From NCBI GenBank assembly GCA_008828725.1, contig MEHQ01001888.1, positions 105,948-169,947 of the forward strand: a stretch of 64,000 nt of DNA, given 5' to 3'. The notes under the pieces are model-generated. The model had not been told where the DNA came from and made no database searches. It saw nothing but the letters and a program-made list of their open reading frames with translations. Position numbers and translations under genes: made by a program. This stretch comes from Saccharina japonica. Taxonomy: Eukaryota > Sar > Phaeophyceae > Laminariales > Laminariaceae. Positions 35,681 to 47,115 of the stretch are shown here, in pieces (within the stretch, counting starts at the first letter, position 1; each line of letters opens with the position of its first letter).

Positions 35681-37753
35681 AGGAGGGTGATAGTGGGGCC
35701 ATCAAGAACACCTCTCGGTTCTCCTGGGCGGTATGGTACCTGGGTGGCACCAGATGTGCGTGTCGCCGCGTCCGATGAGGGCGCATTATGGACTTGAAAA
35801 TGTATATTGTGCAAGGTAGTAACGGCGGCAGGAATGCGGGTTTTCTTTTATTTTGAAGGTATGGGGGCAACAGTAAGCGCAAAGAGCAATCATCTACGTA
35901 GTCACGATCAATCCGGGGGTTGCATCGTGGATTAGATTAAAAAGCTCAGCGCGCAATAAAACAGAGTTGGTGGAAAGCAGGTTCTGAAGCCGTGCGAGAT
36001 GTCGGGTAGAGTTGAATGGATTGAAGGTCCTGAAGCCGCGTGTAGTGTCGGGTAGAGCTGGGTGGTGTTGCAGGTGCTGAAGCCGTGTGTGATGTCGGGA
36101 ACTATAACGGATCAATCAATACGAACGAGGTACCTGATACCAGATTTCACGCGTGCTCGTGGTGGAGCCCACAAAGCGATGGCCATTATGTGACATTCGT
36201 CTCTGAGGGCGTATTATGACAGTCCACGCGGAGACAATGGGCAGGTTTCTTGTCTGCTCAAGCGCACTATATCTATGATGGTCATCAGTACATCGTCCGT
36301 CCTGCGTAGTGCTCTCGCCCAAGAAACGTCGCAAACCACGTCGACCCCTGAGAAAGGTTTCTCTGTGGGCGGTGGGTGTCGTAGGCGGCTTCGTTTTTGT
36401 GGCCCTTCATATATGGCGTGCCTCAAGGATATACCTATAGGTGTCCCCACTACGGGAGGTCGATCGGATTTGCAAAACCCAAGCATGCAAGTCAATGGTG
36501 GGTCGCATGCGCTGTTCCTAGGTTTAGCCCAGTTCGAGCGTAGGTGTCATAAAAGCCCTACATACATGCGCAGGAAAAATAAGGCTTACTAAGAAGGTGG
36601 ACTAAGGTGGTCAATGCCCGGGGTGCTGCATTCTGCATGGCTGATGTCGTTGCTTGCTACTTATGGTAAGCCCCAGACGAGCTAGGTCAGCTCGAGGCTA
36701 GCATAAAGCTGAATCACTCGAGTGAGTCAGTCACCCTACGAGTAGTTGACAGGAAGTAAGAGGTGTGGATTATTACCGAGAAGAAAATACGAAGACAAAG
36801 GCTGCTGTGTGCGATGTCCCAGTAGAAGAAGCAGTTCCGTGTTACACCCTACACAATCTACATCCACCCAGGAAACCCGGGGATATATCTCTGATGTCCC
36901 CGGACGGCCATAGCCCCCTCTCCACTACGAACCCACAGGCCCAAAGGGACTTGGGGAAAACGACAATCACAGGCCTAAAGGGGCTTGGGGAAAACGACAG
37001 AAAAAGAAGACAGGGACAGCCGGAGACCATCCCAAAAAATCACAACTCGAAGAAGGAAGACTGAAGAAACCACGATTAACGTCATAATCCGTGTCGACAA
37101 AATTCCTACCGACGACATACCCGTGATAAAACGCTACCNAACAATACCTCGTTTCACTGAAAGACAGTTGGAATTCACAGCAAACCTCGGATGAGAAACT
37201 TTCCAAGTCCACATGACAACATTCACAGCAATATTAATGTCCTCCGATCTCTTCTATATACTGTAAATCACCACAGTAGTATATATTTATTTTCAGTTAA
37301 GATCTGCCAGGAAATACCACTTCATAAACGCACACACATACATACAACAAATAGCTACACACAGAAAAGAAGCGACCCACCACCAGTTTCTTCCTGTTGT
37401 GACCTAAACCCACCAGTCAGGAGCAGCTAGTAGGGGGCCTGAGCTAGGAGGTACACTTTCAGACTTCAGACAAGTAAACACGACCGCCGGCCAATCTGCA
37501 GTCGATTCACCAACAACCTTTCTCCCAACACACGAACCGTTCGTTTACCATCGACAAATACTTCTTCCTTAACCCCACCATGCTCAGTAGTGTCACCATA
37601 CGCTTTGCCCTCAAGGCCTCTTTCGTCTGCACCGCTCGCTGATCAAACGCGAACTTGAATAACATGGTCCTCGAGCCTGACCTCGGGCGATCGCATAACA
37701 ACTCCCGGTTCAGTATCTGTCAACATTTTAATGGGTTCCTCAGAAGGAACCGC
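35681..37753. repeat. Unit A, third copy (forward)
   Basis: Forms a spacer-free palindrome of about 2 x 2.2 kb with A'. It contains one N at 37,139, where copy 1 has A and the inverted copy corresponds to G. Confidence 0.9.
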
Positions 37754-37898
37754 ATCGACGCGTGCTACGATAGAGGTATACGGTATACCTTTTTTTGGCT
37801 GAAACGTTTTCTGAATGACGGGCGGGGTGGGGCCTTCATCCAAAATCGTCGGAATTTCATCATTGTGTCGAAATATTTTTCTTTGTCATTTAGGCCGN
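37754..37898. mobile_element. Inverted half of a GACGC-type element, cut at N 37,899
   Basis: Reverse complement of 33,469-33,608. It breaks off after TTTGTCATTTAGGCCG at a single N, beyond which arm X' starts. Confidence 0.75.
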
Positions 37899-39059
37899 TA
37901 TTAATCCATAAAACTATATCTAGTCAGGACGTTGCCTGGATAATACGTACATACCAGATATACGATTATGTACGCGAAGCTGGTGTGCTCAACGCACGGA
38001 CAGGTAGGTGCATTACGTATGCAGACCTATCTATGGTTGAGCCTGCGGTTGCGCTGCCAATCATAAAGTCATCGAGGTCAAGTCACTGACTGCCTCGAAC
38101 ACGCCGCCCGTCATTTTCCCCTTCATACCAGGTATAGTTATACAAAGTCATCGAGAAAGCAATTACCGACTGCATCGAAACTTGTCTCTCGCCACAGGGT
38201 CCCTTTCGTAATACCAGGCACTTATTGCCACGCCAAAGATGCTGCACCCGAAAGCATCACGCAAATCCAAACATCCAACATTAATTAATATATTATCAAG
38301 TTAAAACCATCACGCACAAAAAACAGCTCGCTTTACGACGGAACGACGAGCAACGATCAAGCCGACGAGTATAACCCCTGCTGGAATACTTACATCGAGC
38401 CACCAAACCGTAAAATACCACCACAGCACCAAACCAAGCCAACAAGTCGCCCTACAAAAAAAATCCGGCTCCGTCCACGTGCAAAATCTATGTTTATTTT
38501 TCTAAACCGAGCCCAAACCGTGGGGGGGGGGTACGTTGCAGACAAGGGATACTTTGCATCCAAGGCCGACAGACTACGACGACAGCCTCTACACAAAATG
38601 TTTTGCACAACAGCTTCTCCAAACGAAAAGTGCTCCTGAACCTGGAAGTTGATAAAAGTGCTCCTGAACCTGGAACTTGATAAACACAAAAGCGTTTTAA
38701 CTTTGTGAGCGCTAAAAACAAACCTTAACACCTATAATCGCAGCCCCCATCGAGGACGATAAACATCCAAAACACATCATGCTCGAGGACTTTCCCCAGG
38801 CAGGTGCCCGCTCCCATACTTGGAAGCGTGGAAAACACTTGTGGCTGCTTCTGGGAAACTGGAAGATGAACTACGTACCGAAAGAGAGAGAGAGCGGCAC
38901 CGTAGCGCGTACAATATATTGTGGGACCCCCTCCCCGGAAAGGGGTCCCCTCCCTCAAAGGAAACCCGGTTCCGTCGGTACAGTCGGCCTCAAAAGGGGA
39001 ACCCCATCGTGTATCCCACAGAGTTACGGGTTAGGGGGGTGCCCTTTGGGGAGGGGGGG

Positions 39060-39180
39060 GGTGTCCTCATGTCGTGCACAGCCGTAGTCGTAAGACCATA
39101 GACTCTCGCATCCCTACAATGCCGAGACGGAGAACGTTGGGTTTTCGCGGGGGGGGGGAGGGGTCTCTTTCCGGCGGGAT
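39060..39180 (-). repeat. CCCGGCATTGTAGGG repeat fragment in arm X'
   Basis: Mirror of the fragment at 29,880-30,005. Confidence 0.75.
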
Positions 39181-39307
39181 GGGGGGGGGGGGGTCCCATA
39201 GCATGTTACAGCGTGGAACGGACACTATGCGTGTTCACCTTCTACCCAGAAAGTCCGCTTGCACTCAGCAAGCTTTTGCATTCGGGGGGCTTATCTCAAG
39301 CTACAAG

Positions 39308-40778
39308 CTACTCGAAGACGAGGGTCCTTTCGAGAGCCATGTCCACGTCGGCGACCTTCTCGGGCATTGTCGTCGTCTTCCCGGCGAACGGCGTCTTCTT
39401 CCATTCCTCCACGGTGTACACCTTAGCTTTGCAGCAGTCATGGGTCCCAGAGTTCTCCCACGCCACGCGCAGCTTCGCCTTGCTGTTCTGCGAGCGCAGC
39501 ACGACGATGGTCATGCTTCCACACTTGGTTTGGCAGAATCTCTCGTACGTCCACGATTGCCTCATGAGCGCGATCACGTCCGGCATGCTGATGCGCACGT
39601 TGAACGGAGTGGGGAGGTTTTCAGTGAAGCCACCCATATCCCTCACGTTGCACTTAGAGCTTCCGCTGACCAGCTTGGAGATCCCGTTTAGTGCGCCCGG
39701 GCTGACCGGAGGGTGGGAGATGTAGTCCGTCGATGACACATACGCGCTGCACTCGCCGGGTGCTCCTGTGCCGTTGATGAAGATTGTAAAGTGGTCCGCC
39801 GTTCGAGCCTCCGTGAGACTCAGGTCTTCCAAGTGCGCTTTTTGGTCGGAGCGGACCTGAAACCGTGTTGGCAATCAACAGAAGAACGGGGTTGGGGTTG
39901 AGAGGTTGACAAATCGAATGGTTCGATTGATTGAATGCTAGGGCTCGGTACCGGGCCAGTATCTACTGGCAGTACACCGGTTCCGGCAGCACATCTCTCC
40001 TGGCTGAAAGAGGTGCCAGGATTCCAGGGTAGTGGAAATGTACGTAAATTGCACTAAAACGCCTCATAATACAAAGGAAACCCGTCAAAACGTGAGCATG
40101 AGACCTAGCCTTATTGATTGATGGTTGAGATTTACTGATGCTTGGTCGATATTATATTGATTACGACCGAGATCGAGATTGATAGGTACTGTATTTGGTT
40201 TGCATGGCGTTTAGTGCAATATTCCAAGACTCATATTATACATATGTAATTTGGATGGTATTTGTGCATGGGCATATTAAAACCCAAATATTGTTTTGTA
40301 CGCTAAAACGCATAAACATTTATTGTACGTCAATATAAAACATACACTTTTTGTATAGCGTTTATTATGACATACTAAAACCCATACAGATAACACAATC
40401 GAACAACCACAGCCTCGGTGATGGGATTGAAAAATGATTATTAATAGGAATAATCTACTGCAGTAGTATTTATCAACTTTTAATGTTGATGTCTTAAGTT
40501 GAATGCGCATCACTAACCTGAAGCCTCTTATTTACGGCGAGCGCGGTTCCTTTAATAATGACGTGGCCGACCAATACGATGACTGCCACCACCGGAGCAA
40601 TGACGGACGACACTCCCACCGCGACGAGGGCTGTGGAAACGCCCGTTGCGGCGGCTTCTCCTCCCGCCCACATGACCATAGCCTGACCCGATTTCGCCGC
40701 TTTCGTTTTCCGGTTCGGCTGCTTCCCGCCAGCACCTACAACAATAGTGCAAGAGTCGGTCGGGACAATTGTCAGCAT
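39308..40778 (-). CDS. Unknown two-exon protein with one hydrophobic region, copy 2
   Basis: Exon 1 (40,778-40,518) and exon 2 (39,856-39,308) with a 661-bp intron encode the same 269 residues as the copy at 28,274-29,744. The two genes converge, with 9.6 kb between their stops. Both frames are intact although the surrounding arms have diverged slightly in non-coding parts, which suggests either recent duplication or selection on the protein. The same start-site doubt applies. If the inverted repeat is an assembly artefact, this copy is an allele or duplicate image rather than a second gene. Confidence 0.65.
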
Positions 40779-41859
40779 GCGTTCACGTGCAGTAGTGGCA
40801 CACACCGGGCAGGTTACGATCTAGAAAAGCTAGATCCTCACGCACCTGCCGTTATGAGACGCTGCGCAGGGTCTGTACTCGTTGTGCAGGATCTGTAAAG
40901 TGCAGATCCAGCCCAGGAAACATGTGCTATTGATACGTAGATCATGCAGAATGTACTATTGATAGATCATGCAGAATGTGTGTGCGGCTTCCACCATGGG
41001 TACTACAGTTACTTAGTAGAAGAGTGGGAGCACAGAGGATTTTTGGGTCCATGTGGAATCTCCAGCATTAACGGCATTAGGCTAGGCTGCCCGCCGGCAC
41101 TGCCACACACCACATCCTCAGGATATACAGTTAAAACAGGCCACACTATAATAGGAGAGCTCCCTCGCCGAACTCTTCACGGCTTGACACGAGACTGGGG
41201 GTGAGAATGCTCGCCTTATCAAGCCCGTTCCTCTAACGCCGGGCGCATCGCAGTCGACTGAGTGTGCGTCGTGACGTGTATGTTTCGCTGTCGGCGCATA
41301 CATATGTATATTCATACTTCGTACATACAGTACTCGTACTTTTTTGCACATTCATACATACATAAACACATACCTGGTACATACGTATGATAGCATACAT
41401 AAGAGGCGGAAACAATGAAATATCCTACGAACCCCAGCAGGTTGTTTTTCGCAACAGCAGTAGCATTTCATAGTGACAAAGCATGTTCCTCGAGTGTGCT
41501 GCCTACAGCTGTGCGTGCGCAACCCAACGAGGAAGAGGAAGATCGACTATTCGAAGCCTCAGTATCAATAGATCACTCGTACACATCACGAGTTCATGTG
41601 TTTGCCCTGAAATCTACATCATGAAATGGAAATCGGTGACCTGTCTGATACAGTACGTCGTACAGTATGTGAACAATTCCTTCAACTCGGTTACAGTAAG
41701 TAGTACGTAGAAGACCTAATCAAATATCCGGGGGGTTGCCTGGAAGATGGAATGTACAGCTCGATAGTTACAGTAGATCGCTACGAGTACTGGTATTATG
41801 TCTCTCTCTTGATATTGTTCATCGGTTCATTCCTTTGTCCGTTACTTCATTTGCGGAGG

Positions 41860-42024
41860 CCGTTACTCCGTCTACGGACAAAACTACCCGTATCATATCG
41901 TAGCACTTTTGATTTCCCTCCAAAATCTGTTTCTTGGTGAGGTATGGAGCTGTCCTCAAGTGACCACCCTCAGACGGCAAAAGCTTATTAACATGGTGCA
42001 CCTTTATCGTATATAGCATGCGTC
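41860..42024. mobile_element. Right part of a GACGC-type element
   Basis: TATCGTAGCACTTTTGATT, CCTCCAAAATCTGTTTCTTGG, GGTATGGAGCTGTCC and the end ATGGTGCACCTTTATCG...GCATGCGTC match the family's right half. Abuts the outer edge of arm X'. Confidence 0.65.
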
Positions 42025-42059
42025 CATTCTTTCGAGGGTTCGTCTGCCACGAATCGAAA

Positions 42060-42475
42060 TCTGCAACAACAGACATACCTATCCATACTACTCTCCGATG
42101 TCTCGCATACATTCACATCCGTCGAGGTTTCCTCAGAAACAGACACCACCTCAGCAGAAGAAACTACGACAGGTGCATATGTCCACAGCAATCTCAGACT
42201 CCTCGCATAAATCCACATCCTCCGTTACGGTCTCCTCAGGAACAGATACCATTTCAGCACAAGGAACGACCACAGGTATGTCCACAACAATCTCAGACTC
42301 CTCACACGCATCCACATTTTCCGTTACCGTCGTTGCTGTCCTGCCGTAGGATTTTGGTGGCATCTTTTAACATACCAGGTAGCTGGTATCCCAAAGGAAT
42401 AGGCGGCATCTTTTTTTATAAATGCCATAGGATTTCGGAGGCATCTTTGATGTGCGGCATATAGTTTCACTGGCA
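42060..42475 (-). pseudogene. Possible coding fragment with 33-residue and KMPPKSYG repeats
   Basis: On the minus strand the peptide PVVVPCAEMVSVPEETVTED and VDLCEESEIAVDI is repeated in a diverged neighbour (PVVVSSAEVVSVSEETSTDV), and KMPPKSYG appears twice just upstream at 42,355 and 42,440. The repeats are acidic, with regularly spaced Cys and Val. Frames change between units. No family recognised; it may be a decayed tandem-repeat protein or a translated minisatellite. Confidence 0.3.
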
Positions 42476-43900
42476 CCTTGAATCTCTGTGTGTTCGGGGG
42501 CAGGGAAAACGAGCAAGGGAGAGAGGCACCTTACAGTAGCCGCGCTTTTCTGTTGAAGCACTGGGAAACGCTTTCGTCGCGGCTACGCTATAAGATCACT
42601 GCATGGGGCAAACGAGTGCACGTCAAGAATGCTCCATCGGTCGGCAATTTTCGTCGTTTATTGCTGCCCGCTACGTATAGACGATACATACAAAGTGTTA
42701 CAAGGAACGCGCGCGTGCTCTCTAGAACGCAGAGTAGTGATGAGACAGCGGTCATACCTATTGCATAACAACGATACATCGGACAGATCAGATCCCCACT
42801 TCAAGATCTAGATATTTCGGGGCGGACATGCTCCTGATATATATTTAAAAAATTAAAAACAACAGCTGTGAGCTCGAGGATTTCGTCGAAGCTCATATTT
42901 GCTAGCTGAGTGTATACGAAGTATATTATCTGCAAGAGCTAGATCGTCTTGGCCGGGTGGGATCCGTAGGACACGGCTCTTGTGCCCATGTCTGTCCGGT
43001 GAGATCTGTATGATAAGGATATCGTTCCGGAAAATATATATTTTTAAATGACTCACTTAACTAGCTGTAGATCAGGACCGGTCCGATGTGTGCTAACGGC
43101 CAAAAAGCAGGTTGCTTCCGCCGAAGACAGGCACAGTAGGTTCTCCGTCTGCTTTATTAATTGTTGTTTAGCCCAAGCAACGCAAAAGCGCAAGCAGGCG
43201 CACGCCTCTTTTGCACGCACACGTGGGAGCAGGGGCCTGTAGTTTTATCCTACAATAATAGTGTTCACTCGCGACAGGCAACCCGCTCACCGCTCACTTG
43301 CAATACACAAATGCATACATACATAGTCCCGGTTAGAGATGATGGAGTTATCGGGTGCCCTCACGAAGTAAGTTCTCTGACTATACTCACAACAAGTGAA
43401 TGCGAAAAGTGCGGAAGCGACGGCGGCCTCTCGCCGAGCCGTCTTCACGGCGGGAATGTTTTGTATGGATGCTCTTTTTTTGTTTCGCACACTCGACTTT
43501 GGTGGTCAAATCGGTTCCGATCAAAGGTGGGCGCGGGAGTGCCCGTTGAAAAAATTAAGCTGTCGCCTACTTTACAGTAGTTATCAGTCTTCGGTTTTTT
43601 CACTGAAGGATACTATTGATAAAAGCACGAGTTGAGGTGCAAAACAGTCAAAGATGGGGTGAGACAATTCGGTCACTTGGTTTTGAACAACTTCTAGACT
43701 TTGAGGCATGCCTCTGCGTGATACCAGGTAGGTACTAGGTACCATACGATAGGAGCTCATGTTGAAACATGTTTGCCGAAACAAATAGTGCTGCGAGTTG
43801 ATTGAACATACTATAACCTCCGTTTGATCAAATACCCTTTTTTTTCTTTCTGGAAAGTACCGTTCGAAATGGGCTACGAACAACGCTACAACAACGACAG
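42476..43900. other. No gene recognised
   Basis: Unique-looking sequence with two TACCWGGTA motifs (42,373 at the left edge; 43,722). Nothing identified. Confidence 0.35.
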
Positions 43901-43959
43901 CACTTGGAAAAAATTGCAACTGCGACCTCAGCGCTGGGATCGGCCACGAATTAGACCGG

Positions 43960-44196
43960 AACGATGGAAGCGATATCGAGGTCGTGGACGAGGCAGGCAA
44001 CGGCGTCGAGATCGTGGCCGTTGGTCAATATGGAGGCGACTCGCACGGTGATGGCGGAAGTGGCGTCGATGTTATCGGCAACGATGAAAGCGACAAAAAC
44101 GTGACTGCGGACAAAGGACGTAAGGGAGGTGTCATTCAGTGTTACTTCAGCTGGCCAGGGATATACACTTATCCACGGGCTAGCAACGTCGCGTAA
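43960..44196 (+). other. Acidic Gly/Asp/Val-rich open frame
   Basis: The frame reads DIEVVDEAGNGVEIVAVGQY, GGDSHGDGGSGVDVIGND and ESDKNVTADKG before a stop at 44,196. Its style resembles the NNDADMSTDEE peptides at 46 kb. No start, splice sites or domain can be fixed, so it is recorded only as coding-like. Confidence 0.2.
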
Positions 44197-45984
44197 CTAA
44201 ACTGGTCCGTCAGCGGAAACGGGAATCTTAGTGGCAAGATCGCGCGGCGCGTGATAGATCTTAGGTCATATTTCCGACGGTGCTGCTTGGAATCGTACTA
44301 CCGCCCCAGTTTGCGCCTAGCACTTCAAGTATATGTGCTGATTACCGAACCAAGTTGCAACAGCGGCGGCATGATGTATTTTATATAGGAATATAACCAA
44401 CAGGTTATGAACCTCGACACGCATCATTCCAGCGGAACATAGTGCCCATTCAACGCTCACTCTGACAAACTACCGCATGCCTGCTTCTCACGCTCCTTCG
44501 GCCAATCGGCCGGCGAAAAAGGAATTACGACGAATTATGCCGACCTGTCATGGTTGTCAACACCGTAGATAGAAGAGCAAGACGGCGGTGCGTGGATGGT
44601 GTAACGCTGTTCACCGGACAAGTTGTGCGCCTAAAACAGGGGAGTCTGCCGAATATGGGGATGGCTCAGGGGCTGGTTGGTGGCGAGTTGTACCCCAGAG
44701 GTGAGAAGAACACTGTATTCGGTTAGGTATCATTGATCGGAGGGTGGCATACTATTGCTGTAGCGTACGTGGCAGTGTCGCAGTATATCATACCAGTAGA
44801 TATCATGCTGCACATTTTATTCATGTTTTGGTCGGGATTTGTTATTCGTCGGTAAATGACAGCTTCATGTGCCGTTGTGGACCATCTGCTGCAGTTGCGT
44901 GAGTGGAACTGAAGTACGTCTACAACTGTATGTTGTTCAACGTAATTCGATAAATACAGGACTGCAGTGCTGTAAATACGCGTATTATACTCGGCACGGA
45001 TTACTTGAGTAATGCGCTCTTGTTGTAGCAGATCTGAAGGATTTTTGAGGAACAGTTAGCATAGGTTGGAACCAGACTTCATGCTTGCTGCAGGCGTTGT
45101 CTTCTCGGGCTCTCGGGCTCCCCTAAGGAACCCACTCTCTCCAGTTTCACTATACCATCCAAGTATCGGTATCATCCGACCAGCAATTAATACGTTTCTA
45201 TTCAGCATCTCCGTTTTTCCCGGCCTTATTAAGGGGTCTTCAATATGAGGGAAGAAGCACAAATACCACCTTAAAAAACACGTAGCGCCAACGCTCGCCC
45301 GAACTTCAAACTAACGAGAACACGACAGGGCTGGAACACCCATCCTTGAAAAAGGTGCGTGCCGCGAGCACAACGGAGGGCTACGCTGTCAAGGTCATGT
45401 GTGGCATAGTGGCACGTTCCGCCCCCAGTCCACGCATGCCGCTATTGTACCTATGGCCATAAACAACAGCCGCGCAATATTTGCATAACGCATCACCTGG
45501 CACCGATCAAACAGCTCGCTCAGTACCCACGCTCAACCATGCATTGGCCGGGAGAGGGTCGAACCCGAAAACCACCGGGTCGCAAAACAAGTGAGATGCA
45601 GCCCTCCATCCATGCCCCCAATCGGTGTAATGATGCAACACGTCTGTTGATAGCATGTTACCTTGCTTCAAACCGGCACCTTGTCAATGGGTTTGGGCCT
45701 TAAACTGGCGTCCACCAGCCGGCGTGTGAACCATACCCACTGGAACCAATTGTGACGTCCGAGCAAGCCATGTACTCGCTTCAATCGCAGCTCACGACCT
45801 CGACATCGCTCATGATGTCCTTTCATCCGTCAACATTTATTATTTCGATACTGAGTACAAGCTGGATGTCGTTCCCGTTGCTGGACACGTCGTGGTCAAT
45901 GTCTTCGTCATCGGTCGTCGTCATATCTATTAGAAAATTACTTCGACCGTTCATTCCAGTACGCCTCGTCACCGCCTTGATGAT
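44197..45984. other. No gene recognised
   Basis: A short pair of opposite frames at 45,056-45,262 has no recognisable family. Nothing else seen. Confidence 0.35.
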
Positions 45985-46665
45985 CCATCTACCGCTTGTC
46001 ATCGTCATCACACCCACCACCATCGCCGTTAACCTCGACGCTATTTTCCTCGTCGGTGGACATGTCCGCATCGTTATCCTCCACATTGGCATTGTACACA
46101 CCGTGGTCAATCCCACCACCCGTCACGATCGAGACATCGACTTCGGCTGGCGACGGTTGAGAGTGAATTTCATCGTCGAGGTGTCTCGGGTGAGCGTGGT
46201 GGCCATCCGCCATCATGCCATCAACAACTTCATCGTGTCGGTGCCCTTCGTTAGCATTGCCAGCGCGGACCACAGCCGCGCAATCATCATTACCGCTTCG
46301 GTGATGTTGGTTATGTAGGCTAGCGGATAGTACTATATACCCAGCATGACCGCAACGAGGATGGTGATTGTACGGTTGTGTTCAGCGCTGGCAATGCGAA
46401 CAGAGCGCACGATCATGACGATGGGGTTGAGGATGCGTGATAGCGGTTGGCCACCGTGCTCGCTCGAGATACCTCGACGACGGACCTCACTCGCAGCCAC
46501 CGCCAGCCGACATCGACGTCGCTATCTTATCGGATAGCGGGATCGACCACGGTGGGCGCAACGCCAACGTGGAGAATAACGATGCGGACATGTCCACCGA
46601 CGAAGAAAGTGGCGTTGAGGCTGACGGTGATCGTGGCCGCATCGATGACGATGACGAGCTATGCA
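45985..46665. repeat. Imperfect inverted repeat carrying an acidic coding-like segment on both strands
   Basis: Arms about 45,985-46,300 and 46,345-46,665. The minus-strand arm reads GVYNANVEDNDADMSTDEEN; the plus-strand arm reads GGRNANVENNDADMSTDEES; both are followed by GDG/GDRG and a DDDD run. Peptide similarity is higher than DNA similarity, hinting that the segment was once coding. The centre is a TTGGTTATGTAGG...GGATAGTACTATATACCCAGC hairpin. Confidence 0.6.
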
Positions 46666-46734
46666 GCCACCAGACTATAGGTTTTCGACCTCGTCGAACT
46701 CCGCAAGCATCGTTTTTAACATTGATCTGCGTTT

Positions 46735-46833
46735 GGTGGTTATATACCACTACCCACTATTAATAGCCTACTTATTAACGGGGCTTATTCATAGATAGTA
46801 CTGTAGGTTGGCGGGTAGTGCTATATAACCAGC
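46735..46833. repeat. 99-bp hairpin with GGTTATATA arms, flanked by a 55-bp direct repeat
   Basis: GGTGGTTATATACCACTACCC faces the inverse of GCTGGTTATATAGCACTACCC. Outside it, TAGGTTTTCGA..TCG and TTAACATTGATCT (46,678-46,730) recur at 46,836-46,890. Confidence 0.65.
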
Positions 46834-47025
46834 AACATTTAGGTTTTCGAGTTCGCCAAATATCGCAGGGTTCGTAACATTGATCTCAGGGGTACTCCCT
46901 TCACTACATACTTACAGTAATACATATCACAATATAACGACAATTCATAACGCCTCCAGCGCACAATGTCGCTCGCAATTAACAACCGTGAAGTCTGTGA
47001 TATTCAAAGTCAAGACGCACCCTTC

Positions 47026-47115
47026 GTTGGTTGTGTATCGTAGCTCTACCCACTAGTCTACTAAGTCACGTGCCTTAGTAGGCTATTAACAGTCGGTTGT
47101 GTTTTATAGCCAACA
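47026..47115. repeat. 90-bp hairpin centred on CTACTAAGTCACGTGCCTTAG
   Basis: The inner palindrome is perfect for CTACTAAG on each side of TCACGTGC; the outer parts pair GTTGGTTGTGTA with TTTATAGCCAAC. It shares the CACGTG centre with the hairpin at 50,093. Confidence 0.65.

Larger units (their letters stand above)
37900..41808. repeat. Right arm (X') of the large inverted repeat
   Basis: Reverse complement of 27,241-31,150, starting TATTAATCCATAAAACTAT directly after the N. Scattered substitutions and a few indels against the left arm show that it is a separate copy rather than an exact mirror. Confidence 0.9.

Noticed and set aside
31153-37753. Unit A as a known transposon
   Set aside because: No consistent terminal repeats of its own, no target duplication and no recognisable domain; its edges coincide with MITE pieces and the fold-back point.
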